Shown here: in pieces, positions 21,319 through 31,583 of the stretch | Layout: each line of letters starts with the position of its first letter | Position numbering within the stretch: position 1 is the first letter of the stretch | NCBI RefSeq assembly: GCF_907165205.1 | Contig: NC_058193.1 | Location: forward strand, 7,688,001-7,752,000 | Source: Coccinella septempunctata | Taxonomy: Eukaryota; Arthropoda; Insecta; Coleoptera; Coccinellidae | Direction: 5' to 3' | DNA length: 64,000 nt | Position numbers and translations under genes: made by a program | The notes under the pieces: model-generated | Database searches by the model: none | Told to the model about the DNA's origin: nothing | Seen by the model: only the letters and a program-made list of their open reading frames with translations

Positions 21319-22070
21319 ACTTAAAATGGCATTGCATTATTTATTTGTTGTGCTATCAAAACGTCCACCTAGAGTTACTTTCGGATCTTACAGCGGAATG
21401 TTTCTTGTTGATGGGATTTCGCCGGTTCATTTCTCGAAGATCGCTGTTCAAATGTATACTCCGATTGTGGTACAAATTTTGTTTCTGGTTCCAAGTACTT
21501 GAAACAAATCATGGAATGTATATACATCTACGAAAGAAAATATCTCCCGGTATTTCAATTCACTCTCTGCACCCCATATGGGTGGCATTTATATTAGCTA
21601 ATATCAAAAGTGCGAAATCTCATCTGATACGAGTCGTTAGAGCTCAAATTCTTACTTATAAAGAGTTAAATACGTTGATCATTAGAATAGAAGTGATTTT
21701 AAATTCTCGCCCGCTTTGTCCTTTAAGTAGCGCTCCTAATGACATAACTGCTCTTACGACTGGGCATTTTTTGACATTTGAACCTCTAGTTGCAATACCT
21801 GATCCGGATTATACTGGTGTTTGCGTCGATCTCTTAACTAGATGGCAATTAATATTAAGATTACACCGCGATTTTCAAATAGATGGACTCGAGAGTATTT
21901 ACATACGCTCCATCAGAAATCCAAATGTACTCCGCAAAATATGAACCCTAAAGAACTTTCCCTAGTTCTATTAAAAAATGAACTATCTTCTCCTCTGAAC
22001 TAGCCATTGGGTCCCATATCACAGATTACAGAGTAGGTCCCATATTGAATTATATCACGGAAGGGATGGT
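21319..22070 (+). pseudogene. BEL/Pao integrase core
   Basis: VHLELLSDLTAECFLLMGFRR, then a decayed middle, then HLIRVVRAQILTYKELNTLI, ILNSRPLCPLSSAPNDITAL, TTGHFLTFEPLVAIPDPD and LLTRWQLI. The order matches BEL/Pao integrase (VHLEVVSDLTTEAF...EACLNSRPLTPLS...LTPGHFL). The catalytic E region is intact in sequence, but frames break near 21420 and 21950. It is cut at 22070 by a TIR element and resumes at 25814. Confidence 0.9.
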
Positions 22071-23639
22071 TAGTGGCGTAGCGAGCTCAACTCGCGCCCG
22101 GGGCACAATACCCTTTTAGCGCCCCCCCCCACACTCATTCGAAAACCATATAGACATATAATATTATATTTTAAATATAGGTACTGGCAAATTAATGAAT
22201 GAATAAAGTAAGATAAATATGATAATAGGCTCAAGCAAATGTATATGATCATACGTAACAAAAGTTACGTATCATTCAATTTATAAATTTATAAAGAAAT
22301 ATTAAAAGAAACGCATTTTTAAAACAATGAAAATGTTAATATTCATTATTTTCAAGGGGATACAAATTTAATTTTAATATGAATATAGTACAGTTACTTT
22401 CTAGAAAACCACTAAACATTGTATTTGTTGGGTATCTGAGAAGTATCTGTATGGAAAAATAGACGATTCCTTAGTTTTCATGTTCCGGAATTTTTTTTTA
22501 CTGTACTGCACATTAGAGTGTTATTATTATTATCGTTTTGAATAACATTATTATTATCGTTTTAAAATAACAAGCGTAAGCTACGTATCGTCAATAAAAT
22601 AATGGAAATATATAAAAATAGTGTTCTGAAAGAAGGAATGTTTGTACACTGCAAATATTTATCATAACAATTATAAATTGTAACATAGTAGTAAGCCCAT
22701 AGAACTACCTTGTAGATAGAGATTCACCTTTGCAGGCTGATTCGCCTTTCGTCCGATTCAGTGATGATGCTTATATTCTTATATTGATTATTATCTTATT
22801 AGTTGGGCAGCCGACGATGCTTAGTCGGGATTTACTCGAGCGTCGTGGAGGCCTAGTGGATTTTGAAGAATAGATGGTAGAAAGAAAAAAGGTTCTATGA
22901 GGCATGCACTTTAAGCGGTGGAAAAAGCGTTTTCAAAGGTTTTCAAAGATGTAAAAGGAAAACATCAGGTGTACATACTCGAGCGTGTCTCTGATAATAA
23001 ATTAATGTTAATCTGACAGTTTGCGTGGTGGGACTAGCCGTACGGAAGATTTGAAAATGGTAAAAAAAAATTCCGAGCATGTCAAATATTTGGGAAATAT
23101 GTTAATTGGACCCAAAGGAAGCTACTTTTCAAAAGGCTGACAATTTCGAAGGTCTCAGTGGTCATTTGAAAATGAAAAAAAAATCGTTACTTGTACATAC
23201 TCAAGCGTGTCAGATTTCAATACAGATGGTTAATTTCGGTGTTGAAGACATGTTGACCCATTAATCAAGGGGGGTTTTCTTAATCTGTCAGTTTGAAGAT
23301 GATAACAAGGCATTTTTTCAAATATCTCCCTTCCTGTACCTCTGATCGTTTTTGTATTCATTATGAAATTTGTAGATAATAAAATGCTATACAACTTTTT
23401 TTGAATCAATTTTACATACTCTCAAGTTTTTTCGAATTAGAGGGCGCTAAAGGAGAGGAGCTGAGCCACAATTGAGAAAGGCCAAGGTCATTGTAGAAAC
23501 CCAGTCTGATGTACATTTATCGCCATATATCTCAAAAATTTGCAGATGTAGAAAAAATTGCTTCAGACAAAATTTGTGGAAAATGTTATGCGCTTCAAAT
23601 TTTATAAGGAATGCGAAAACAATTTGAAGCCCAGGAGAG

Positions 23640-23830
23640 GAGATAATACAAAAAAACTGATTTTTGTAATCTTTATGACAAATTTTTGTCAGATTATATT
23701 TTTTCCGTTATTCTTGAACCATTAGCTTGAAAATAAGAAAAGAGACACCGCGCTCGAGAATGTACAGGAGAAGATATTTTTGGCAAGTTTGGCGTCGTCC
23801 CACACATTTTTATTACGCTTAAATTGCACT
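23640..23830 (+). repeat. Internal direct repeat of the 3.74-kb element, copy 1
   Basis: The stretch with ACTGATTTTTGTAATCTTTATG, TATATTTTTTCCGTTATT and GCGCTCGAGAATGTACA recurs at about 25060-25265 in the same orientation (first motif differs by one base). The two copies flank the coding remnant. Confidence 0.75.
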
Positions 23831-23989
23831 GAGCGACAAAATTATAGCTTTGTTCTCCCACCTAAGGAAAATATATATATTTTTAATCTTCGTAGCTAAG
23901 GTATAAACGCACGATAAATAAAAAGTTAGCTCTTGTTGTTTTTTAATAATTATATTCATGATTTTTAACAAAAACAATGCATTATAATA

Positions 23990-24545
23990 TTTGCAATGGT
24001 GTAAAAGATTCCGATCGCTTAGATCTTTTTTCTTTTCTGCTGTAGGACGACTCCAGTATTTCTCTAACGATGGACCAATAATAATCAGCAAGCAGAGAGG
24101 GTTCCCCTTTGCCTTGGTAGCGTTTTTCGAATGACGCGATGTCTTGATGGAATCGCTCTCCATGCTCGTCACTTACGGCCCCCATATTTTGTGGAAATAC
24201 ATTAATATGTGATTGCAAAAAGTGTATTTTTAAGCCCGTTTGCAACAGCCCAGAATATTCATGCGCCGTGAATTTTATACCGTTGCATACGCACTTTCGG
24301 TAGAATTCTCTGTTCAGTTGCATACAAAATAATCTCTGCCGTTTTCTTGCGAGAATTTTGTAGAGAATTCTCCAGAGAATTCTCGGCTGTTGCAAAGGGG
24401 CTTTAAGGACATGTTGCATCCCATTTTTTGATGAGCCTGTAACGTTTTGACGATATTTACATATTGCGGAGATTTGTGATTGCCAAGAAAATTTTTGGTC
24501 ACTTCTACAAAAGACAATCAGGCTTCTTTTTCAAAGTCATTCAAT
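23990..24545 (-). pseudogene. Orphan family ('GAVSDEHGERFHQDI' protein), C-terminal part, MITE-disrupted
   Basis: Minus-strand order: FVEVTKNFLGNHKSPQYVNIV and MGCNMSL (24515-24407), then, after a 168-bp MITE, KIHFLQSHINVFPQN, GAVSDEHGERFHQDI, FEKRYQGKGEPSLLADYYW (24228-24070). I recall this series as a multi-copy family in arthropod and other invertebrate genomes, function unknown, and here it lies inside a TIR element. An in-frame TGA replaces a probable W near 24518. Upstream of about 24600 no coding is recognisable, so only the C-terminal third or so survives. Whether this is the transposase or a passenger is not known. Confidence 0.65.
24234..24401. mobile_element. 168-bp MITE with TTTAA target duplication
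   Basis: The ends GCCCGTTTGCAACAGCC and GGCTGTTGCAAAGGGGC are inverted repeats. TTTAA flanks on both sides (24229-24233 and 24402-24406). Removing the element and one TTTAA joins the host reading frame in phase between MGCNMSL and KIHFL, which supports these borders. A TTAA-containing target is typical of piggyBac/Kolobok-type MITEs. Confidence 0.85.
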
Positions 24546-25059
24546 GCTGTCAGAAACTGAACTTGTTTCAATAGTTTGTTTATTTTATAAAGTATCGTAG
24601 GGTACAGAAGTGCGAACATGGACAATTCACGCATGTCTTTTATTTTGATAACGGGAGCTAAACATTACTATTATTATTATTATTTTTGTAATAAGGTGAG
24701 GGATTCCTAATAAAAAAAAAATATAAATCTCTTAGGTGGGAGAACCCTTGTTGAATAGTGTTGTCAGGTTAAGGAAATATAGTTATACTTTTCAACATGT
24801 AATCAACCAAATCTTAATCTGACATGCTCGAGTATGTACAATGATCTTTTTTTTTAGTATTCTGACAGGCTGTCCTAGACGATCCCCCTATATACAGATC
24901 TAATTTTTGGTAGATGTACTCTACCATTTTCATTTTCATTTAGAAACACATTTATCTCATTCCTAATCCCTAATCAAGATAATGAACACTGCTAATAATG
25001 ATGATTGCATAAGAACTGCAAGAAAAATCCTTCCTTAAAACGGGCAAGGAGAGGAGAAA

Positions 25060-25265
25060 ATTTAAAAACACTGATTTTTGTGATCTTTATGGCCAATTTT
25101 TATTGCTTCAGCATGCTGAAACTCTCAGACTATATTTTTTCCATTATTGTTGAATCATTAGCTTCGTAATAAGAAAAAAAGGCTACGCGCTCGAGAATGT
25201 ACATGTGAATTTTTTGTTGCAAATTTGGCGCCCTCACATTTTCGTCACGCTTAAATTGTCAGACT
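25060..25265 (+). repeat. Internal direct repeat of the 3.74-kb element, copy 2
   Basis: Partner of 23640-23830. It carries CGCGCTCGAGAATGTACA and the same ACGCTTAAATTG end. Confidence 0.75.
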
Positions 25266-25821
25266 ACGAAAATATATACTTTTCAACATGTAATTAACCA
25301 CACTTATATTAATCTGACACGCCCAAGTATGTACAATGATCATTTTTTTTACTATTCTGGCTCATATTCCCCTCATATATAGGTCTAAGTTTTGGTAGAG
25401 ATACTTTACAGGCTACAAGGTATCTCCCCTTATACTGATCTGACATGCTCGAGTAAATCCCGAATTTCCCTCTTGGGCTCCTCAACTATATCAAAAAAAT
25501 CAAGAAAGGAGACAATTTATGTAACCTCAAAGAGTAGTTGCCATAAGGAAGTGCTGACAGATACAGGTCTAGTCAGCCCTGTCAGTTTTTATTGTGAATA
25601 TATTATTATAATTTGATTTAGACCATAATGTTCCTGTTTTCCTTATTATTAACGATTTAACATCTATTTCATAACACTGATTTAGAATATATTTTCCAAA
25701 AATCAATTTTGAAATTAACCAGCAATTGTTTTGTTTTGTGAACCATTTGGCGCCCCTTTGTGAGTAGCGACCGGTGCATGATGCCCCCCTTGCCCCCCCC
25801 TCACTACGCCACTGGGATGGT

Positions 25822-25915
25822 ATTGCTAGAGTTGCTCTACTGAAAACTGCAAGTGGTCGACTAAAAAGACCATTAGTAAAACTTTGTCCTTCACCTTACC
25901 AGAAATAATGTCAAC
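25822..25915 (+). pseudogene. BEL/Pao integrase C-terminus, after the TIR element
   Basis: GIARVALLKTASGRLKRPLVKLCPSPYQK matches in part the V-x-V-x-T-x-x-G-x-x-KRPxxKLCPLP end of BEL/Pao integrases. It continues the interrupted integrase from 22070 in the same orientation. Confidence 0.85.
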
Positions 25916-26098
25916 AAAAACACGTATATATTATTTACGAGATTATTTGACGTTGAGTTGATGTAAAACTAGAATATTCTTCGAATAATTCTGAAGCTGA
26001 AGCGATGGCTTAATGTCATAAACTTACGCGTAAACTAAATCAACACTGGTGACTTCGCCCCTCCGGATGGAAAACATAAGCAGTTTTTTTATCAATTT

Positions 26099-26690
26099 GT
26101 TACATTGATTGACACATTCCGCTTTGAACTGATATACAGAAACTCCGCAAAATTTCGCTATTTTCATGGTTTTTGATGACTATCACGCTTTTGAATATAA
26201 CCGCATACCACGCATTTGGAAAATTTCGCATTCGTTCTTGGATTCGGTTTTCAACACCGCATTTTGGAACGTGGAAGCTGGACTGATATCCAGCCCTACC
26301 ACAAAGACCTGTGTGACCATGATCGTGAAGTCTCTCTGGTAAGTCATCATTGCTGACCGCAATTTATTTTCCTGATTTCAAAGGTGTTAAGGATCAATAA
26401 TTATTATATTCGCATCCACAGATCCGTCACTGTAAAAATGCATTTAATTTATATTTCCATCACGCATGCAGCGAAAGAATCTCGACATATGTTGACGGAG
26501 ATTGAGATAATGTGAATTAGGCAGATTGTATTCGACCTTGACAACGAATAAAGATCATTGTTAATTAAAAAGTCTTTCTTCCTGCGTTCCAAGAAATAAC
26601 GATCTAATGAACAACTTATACAGTCCACTTCTCCCTGAAAATGGATAATAAATAAAGTCCATTGCTAACATTATTGGTCCTTCGGGCCGG
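26099..26690 (+). promoter_or_regulatory. Possible BEL/Pao LTR and primer-binding site
   Basis: TGGTCCTTCGGGCCGGATT at 26672 is a leader/PBS-like sequence often seen at BEL/Pao starts. It is preceded by AATAAATAAA (26647) and by CTAACA. A TGTTA at 26099 could be the LTR start matching TAACA at the end. The position, between an integrase C-terminus (25915) and a gag (27452), is where an LTR shared by two tandem elements would be. The start is uncertain. Confidence 0.35.
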
Positions 26691-27451
26691 ATTTTGAATT
26701 TTGCTTTGGATTCACGGAATTTTCAACGACGATTTCAAGACAGTCATATGGTCAATTAGTCTGTCAATTAATCAACCGATCAGCAAATTAATTGGATTGG
26801 TGAGATTCACATTTTCATCTGCTTGTTGGTTTCGTCAGAAATATCACACCTAGAAACAAAGAGCCATATTTTTCATGCTGTTTTACTAATTTCCTGAGCA
26901 TTAATTTGATGCCCTAAGGCGAAAGGAAACATAATTTTGGAAAATTCGTCAAGAAAATTATCTTATCATCGGCCATAAGGTAACCAACTTTCCATCATCG
27001 TTTCAGGAATTCTGTCTTTCACATTCTTGGAAGAAAATAATGCAGTGAATAACTTGATATAAATCTTTGAATATTCACTTGTTGCAGAACTCTGTATGTT
27101 TTTTCTGCTCGTTGCTGGACATTGGAAAAATTTGCTTTCACTTGTAAAACCATATATTCCATCATTCTCATTGTTTATCTTGAATATTTACGATTGTAAT
27201 GCCACATATGATTTGAATTTTCACGATAGATATTATCTGAATTTCGCTCTTATTCATCGAATATTCGAATTAGCTTGAAATTTTCTTTTGCTTGTTTCAA
27301 ATTTGCTTCGAAATTTTCAACTTTCTCATAATTGCTGCAAATTGTTTGATTTTATATTGCTTTTGTTAGGCTGAGTTTTCTGGTACTGCTTTTGTTTTGC
27401 TTCATTTGCTCTTTCTGCTTTAATATTTCCATTATCCGTTTATTGAACAAA

Positions 27452-28393
27452 ATGGCTGATTTATTGATTGAGCAACAATCTATATCTGCTAGAATAGCGA
27501 GGTCTTACACGAATTTCAAAAAAGATGGTGCCTCAAAAATGACACTGAGTAATTGCAAAACTCGAATGGAAAACTTAGATAAAATTTGGTTAAAGTTCGA
27601 ATCAAACCATTATCAGTTCTTGCGTGAAATCAGTGATGAAATTAAAAAATCCAGTTATTTCAAACAAAATGAATTCGACATTGCTGAACAATCCGGCATC
27701 AGCACCCCGTTAGCAGCACCTGAGGTGCTCAAGCGTCCTGTCAACACTCGGGATGATATTTTGGTATATCATGTTGTTTCTCTATTAGATTCAGAAACGC
27801 ACAAACAATGGGAAAAACATTTAGGTAACATTTCGAGCTCCTTGGAACCCCCAACCTCTGCTTCATTGATGACCTTTTTGGAAAATCAAGTTACTGTTCT
27901 GGAAGCATTAGAGGATAGCAATAAAACTTTCTCCAATTCTAACCATTCTTCTCCACCCAACAATTCAAAACCAATTTTGTTTTCTAATACCAGAGTACAT
28001 CAAGTAGTGAGTCAGTCAAATAAGTGTCTCTTGTGCAATGAGAATCACTTCTTCATGTACTGTGATAGGTATAAGAAGAAAAGCCCTAAGCAACGTAAAG
28101 AATTTGTTTCTACAGGCCTGATACCGAAGAAACTACTGGAGAACTTGAGGAAACTTCAGTTGGACGAAAATATCTATAGAGTCATGCAGAAGGCGGTACT
28201 GCTCGGAACGGCGAGAACTGTACGCAAGTACATGGGAAATTCAGAGGAACACCGTCTGCTCCGACAGAAAGTGCGGGTGGAGCAGGAATCCAACCGGCGG
28301 CAGGAAGCCGAGGAGCGACCCGGACCCGACCACCACCACGAGCCCGAAAACCTGGAAAGGGCTCCAACAGAGCTTAATCCTTTTGATATCTGA
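27452..28393 (+). CDS. Chimeric frame: BEL/Pao Gag fused to R4-type LINE C-terminus
   Basis: The frame from ATG 27452 is 313 codons without a stop. Residues 1-80 resemble the N-terminal Gag helices of BEL/Pao (LDKIWLKFESNHYQF). From about residue 85 comes LKRPVNTRDDILVYHVVSLLDSETHKQWE, the second half of the Gag domain, so a middle piece has been lost in frame. CLLCNENHFFMYC is the C-x2-C-x3-H-x4-C knuckle. At 28110 the frame enters an R4-type LINE 3' end (STGLIPKKLLENL, MQKAVLLGTARTVRKYMG) and stops at 28391-28393. The LINE inserted into gag. Nothing proves expression. A start at 27392 is also open but has no Gag similarity. Confidence 0.6.
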   Translation: MADLLIEQQSISARIARSYTNFKKDGASKMTLSNCKTRMENLDKIWLKFESNHYQFLREISDEIKKSSYFKQNEFDIAEQSGISTPLAAPEVLKRPVNTRDDILVYHVVSLLDSETHKQWEKHLGNISSSLEPPTSASLMTFLENQVTVLEALEDSNKTFSNSNHSSPPNNSKPILFSNTRVHQVVSQSNKCLLCNENHFFMYCDRYKKKSPKQRKEFVSTGLIPKKLLENLRKLQLDENIYRVMQKAVLLGTARTVRKYMGNSEEHRLLRQKVRVEQESNRRQEAEERPGPDHHHEPENLERAPTELNPFDI

Positions 28394-28458
28394 GATATCT
28401 GGGATAAGTGAATTTTCCTCTGGAGAGGAGTGTGGAAGCCGCAAGGCTAAAGTCATAG
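28110..28458 (+). mobile_element. R4/Dong-type LINE, short 5'-truncated insertion
   Basis: Shares TCTACAGGCCTGATACCGAA and the 3' UTR (TCTGGAGAGGAGTGTG, CCGCAAGGCTAAAGTCA) with the copies at 11225-11467 and 29774-29822. It also contains coding sequence deleted in the 9720 copy (the MQKAVLLGTA segment, as in the intact element at 33424-33450). It is followed by ATAATAATAATAATT, consistent with Dong-like preference for TAA-type repeats. Confidence 0.85.
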
Positions 28459-28485
28459 TAATAATAATAATTACAATATTACAAC

Positions 28486-29824
28486 GGGACCTATTCCAGT
28501 AAGACGCGGAATTTTCCAAGGGGATTCGCTGAGCTCTCTGTGGTTCTGCATGGTCCTGAATCCCTGGTCTCATAGATTGAACTCTACGGACTACGGATTT
28601 GCCATCAAAAGCGGCAGTAGAACTATGATGAAACTGAATCATCTCCTTTACATGGACGATTTGAAACTCTTCGCATCTACCAAGAGGCAAATGCAACTGA
28701 TGCTGAAAATGATGGAAGAATTCTCGGAAGACATCAAAATGAAGTTTGGACTAGAAAAATGTCGACTGCTGAACATAACGAGAGGGAAAATAGAAGATGG
28801 TACGTTCAAACTCAAGGAAGGTGCAGAAATTGAAGCATTAAAGGAAGGAGACACATACAAGTATCTGGGCATAAAACAGGCAAGAAAAATCAATCAGACC
28901 CAGATGAAGAAAGAACTAACGGAGGAGTTCACCCGAAGATTGAGAAGGATAATGAGAACTGGCCTTAACAGCAAGAATCTGATAAAAGCTATCAATACCT
29001 ACGCTTGCTCGGCGCTGATCTACTCATTCGGTATCATCTCTTGGACCACCACCGATTTAGCAGCCTCACAGAGAAAAATAAGGACGATGCTGACTAAACA
29101 CAATAAACATCACGGAACCGAGCTGCCAGGATATGACCCAGGAAATTGAAGGGCTTCGAAAATATTTTCTGAGCAAGGCTACTCCATCATAACTCCATCA
29201 AGTTGTTTGTGTTGCTGATACTTCTACACCGTTAAAGCTACACCAGGACCACTTGGAAACCGTCGAACACTCTGCAGAAACTGATTGGCAAACCTTTGCA
29301 TGGGAGGCACCAGAACGAGGTCAACCATGATTACGTCGACATATCTGCGTCGAACTACTGGTTGACTTCCGGAAGGTTGTTTCCTGAGACAGAGGGCTTC
29401 ATTCTCGCCATCCAGGATCAGGTGATTCAAAACAAGGAACTACATGAAATATATCGCCAAGGATGCGTCAGTGGCGGATGATAGCTGTCTTTATGGCTGT
29501 GCGACACATGAAACTATCCAGCACATCACCGGGGGATGTCAGAAGTTCGCAGGCACGGAGTACAAAAATAGACATGATGCCATTGCCAAGATTCTTCACC
29601 AAGAATTGGCACTAAAACACCAACTTCTAAGTTCGAAAAAGGTTCCTTATTACAATTACCATCCGGATGCTGTATTGGAAATGAACATCACAAGCTATAC
29701 TGGAATCGCACGGTTCTCACAGACCGGAAAATAACCCACAATAGACCAGACCTCATATTGCTCAATAAGGATAAGTGAATTTTCCTCTGGAGAGGAGTGT
29801 GAAAGCCGCAAGGCTAAAGTCATA
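28486..29824 (+). mobile_element. R4/Dong-type LINE copy, decayed and 3'-rearranged
   Basis: 28486-28560 gives RRGIFQGDSLSSLWFCMVLNP (first residues RRGIFQGDSLS), RT motif B of R4-type LINEs. 28550-29149 continues with LLYMDDLKLFAS (motif C, MDD), KCRLLNITRGK, TYKYLGIKQ and IISWTTTDLA. A deletion near 29114 and shifts follow. 29444-29734 carries the zinc-binding TIQHITGGCQKF region. The endonuclease core is missing: from 29771 the sequence jumps to the 3' UTR. Confidence 0.85.
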
Positions 29825-29831
29825 ATATTTA

Positions 29832-30180
29832 TTGGTCCTTTTGGACCCAATGTTGGGTATAGGAAAAGTCACATGGTCACATTACAGATTTATTAGAACA
29901 ACATATTTCTATCATCCAAATACTCTCTAACACTATAATATGCCTTACGATTCATTAGCGATTTAACAATTTTCTTAAAATTTAATCTACTCATTACTTT
30001 AACAGAATCAGGCAAATGGTTTTAAAGCTTGATACACTGATAGAAGGAAGATTTTTCAAACTTGGTGGTTCTATGTAGAGGTAAAGATAGAGTTTCGGTA
30101 TTTCTAGTAGAATAACAATGAAAATTACACAGCTTAACAAAGATCGATTTATTGTCTCTCACATATAATAAACATTTATA
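29832..30180 (-). pseudogene. CR1/jockey-type LINE, RT C-terminal end (3' part of the split LINE A)
   Basis: The minus strand reads YKCLLYVRDNKSIFVKL, FHCYSTRN, LPLHRTTKFEKSSFYQCIKL, then, through a stop, NHLPDSVK and FKKIVKSLMNRKAYYSV. This is the conserved C-terminal block of CR1/jockey LINEs (R-x-T-x-x-x-Y-x-x-I-x-x-x-N-x-LP). Its reading direction and position fit the RT that breaks off at 36127. It ends at the 30181 foldback. Confidence 0.75.
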
Positions 30181-31490
30181 TACAGGGTGGCCATTTGAAA
30201 ACGAAACAGACGAGATTACAGACGAAATAAATTTTTTCGATAGAAATGCTCGGACAGGTCGATTTCTGTTTCGAGGGGGACAACTTAAGATGTAGGTTAC
30301 GGACGCATAGCGCTTCAACCCTTGCTACTACAACCCTCACCCCCAATTTTTGAATAGGGAAGATGAGGTGAGTGATACCTCATTTGAAAGGTATTTTTAT
30401 ACTGATTTAAGCACAGTAATTGTTTTTTCATTTAATGCATTAGTTCTCGGAATATTCTTAACTAAGTATTTGAAAATGAAGTGGTGTTTTCATGGCACTT
30501 GTAGTGTTTTTTTTGTGAAAAATCGACATTTTGAGCTTCAAAACAACCATGACTGTGGCTTCCTTCCTCCAATCCACTGACATAGAAATCTTTAATCAAG
30601 ATGTCGAACAAACAAAGCGTATTGCGAAGGAGCTCAATCTTGCTGAAACTCATTCTAAATTATCTTCGATATAATTTGCAGTATTTCCAATAACATGCGG
30701 TAACACTTGATCGATAGAAATCTCCAAAAAGTCCAAATACGTACATATCTCTAATCAGATTACCAGGTAAGAAAATCAAATCATTAATGATGCCACAGAA
30801 ATATTCCAGTCCCAATTCGTGAAACGATTTCCGACTTAATTATGAAGTGTTTTTTCAGTTGGCTTCAATAATGTTTTCATTTTGTTGATTATTGAATTCA
30901 TATCTTTTTCAAAAAAATGAGAATCGATAATTTTTTATTTATTACGAACAGATCATTAAGTTGGCTTACTGGTTCTTTGACATGTGAATTATTCTTAGTT
31001 TTGAATCGAGACTTGTATGTGTTCTAATTCATTGTTCGACATGGTTTATTCAATTGCAGAGCGGGTGGAAATAATTTCACTTTTTTTTTCTTGATTAAAG
31101 ATTTCTATGTCAGTGGATCGGAGGAAGGAAGCCACAGTCATGGTTGTTTTGAAGCTCAAAATGTCGATTTTTCACAAAAAAACACTACAAGTGCCATGAA
31201 AACACCACTTCATTTTCAAATACTTAGTTAAGAATATTTCGAGAAATAATGCATAAAATGAAAAAACAATTACTGTGCTGAAATCAGTATAAAAATACCT
31301 TTCAAATGAGGTATCACTCACCCCATCTTCCCTATTCAAAAATTGGGGGTGAGGGTTGTAGTACCAAGGGTTGTAGCGCTATGCGTCCGTAACCTACATC
31401 TTAAGTTGTCCCCCTCGAAACAGAAATCGACCTGTCCGAGCAAATTTATTTCGTCTTTAATCTCGTCTGTTTCGTTTTCAAATGGCCACC

Positions 31491-31495
<5 letters not shown>
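30181..31495. mobile_element. 1.3-kb foldback element with ~410-bp inverted arms (TACAGGGTGGCC ends)
   Basis: Arm 30181-30600 pairs with arm 31090-31495 almost throughout; outer ends are TACAGGGTGGCC and GGCCACCCTGTA. The loop of about 490 bp has no coding sequence. The left arm has a 13-bp extra segment (around 30236). Flanks are TATA on the left and (TA)n on the right, so a TATA duplication is possible but cannot be proven. Confidence 0.9.

Positions 31496-31580
<85 letters not shown>
31494..31580. repeat. (TA)n microsatellite, ~87 bp
   Basis: Uninterrupted TA dinucleotides directly between a foldback terminus and the first codon-like sequence of an R4/Dong-type LINE. Confidence 0.98.

Positions 31581-31583
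<3 letters not shown>

Larger units (their letters stand above)
22063..25821. mobile_element. 3.74-kb TIR element with 8-bp TSD (hAT-sized), carrying an orphan gene
   Basis: GGGATGGT occurs at 22063-22070 and at 25814-25821. The ends of the intervening 22071-25813 are inverted: AGTGGCGTAGCGAG at the left, CTCACTACGCCACT at the right (13 of 14). An 8-bp TSD and a (C)AGTGGCG end fit the hAT group, but no hAT transposase was seen; the only coding trace is the minus-strand family at about 23990-24545. Subterminal repeats of CTCGAGTATGTAC occur in opposite orientations in the two halves. BEL/Pao integrase codons run up to both borders. Confidence 0.85.

Noticed and set aside
28182..28367. Minus-strand GC-rich frame opposite the LINE tail
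   Set aside because: It is antisense to the coding LINE 3' end, which explains its openness.
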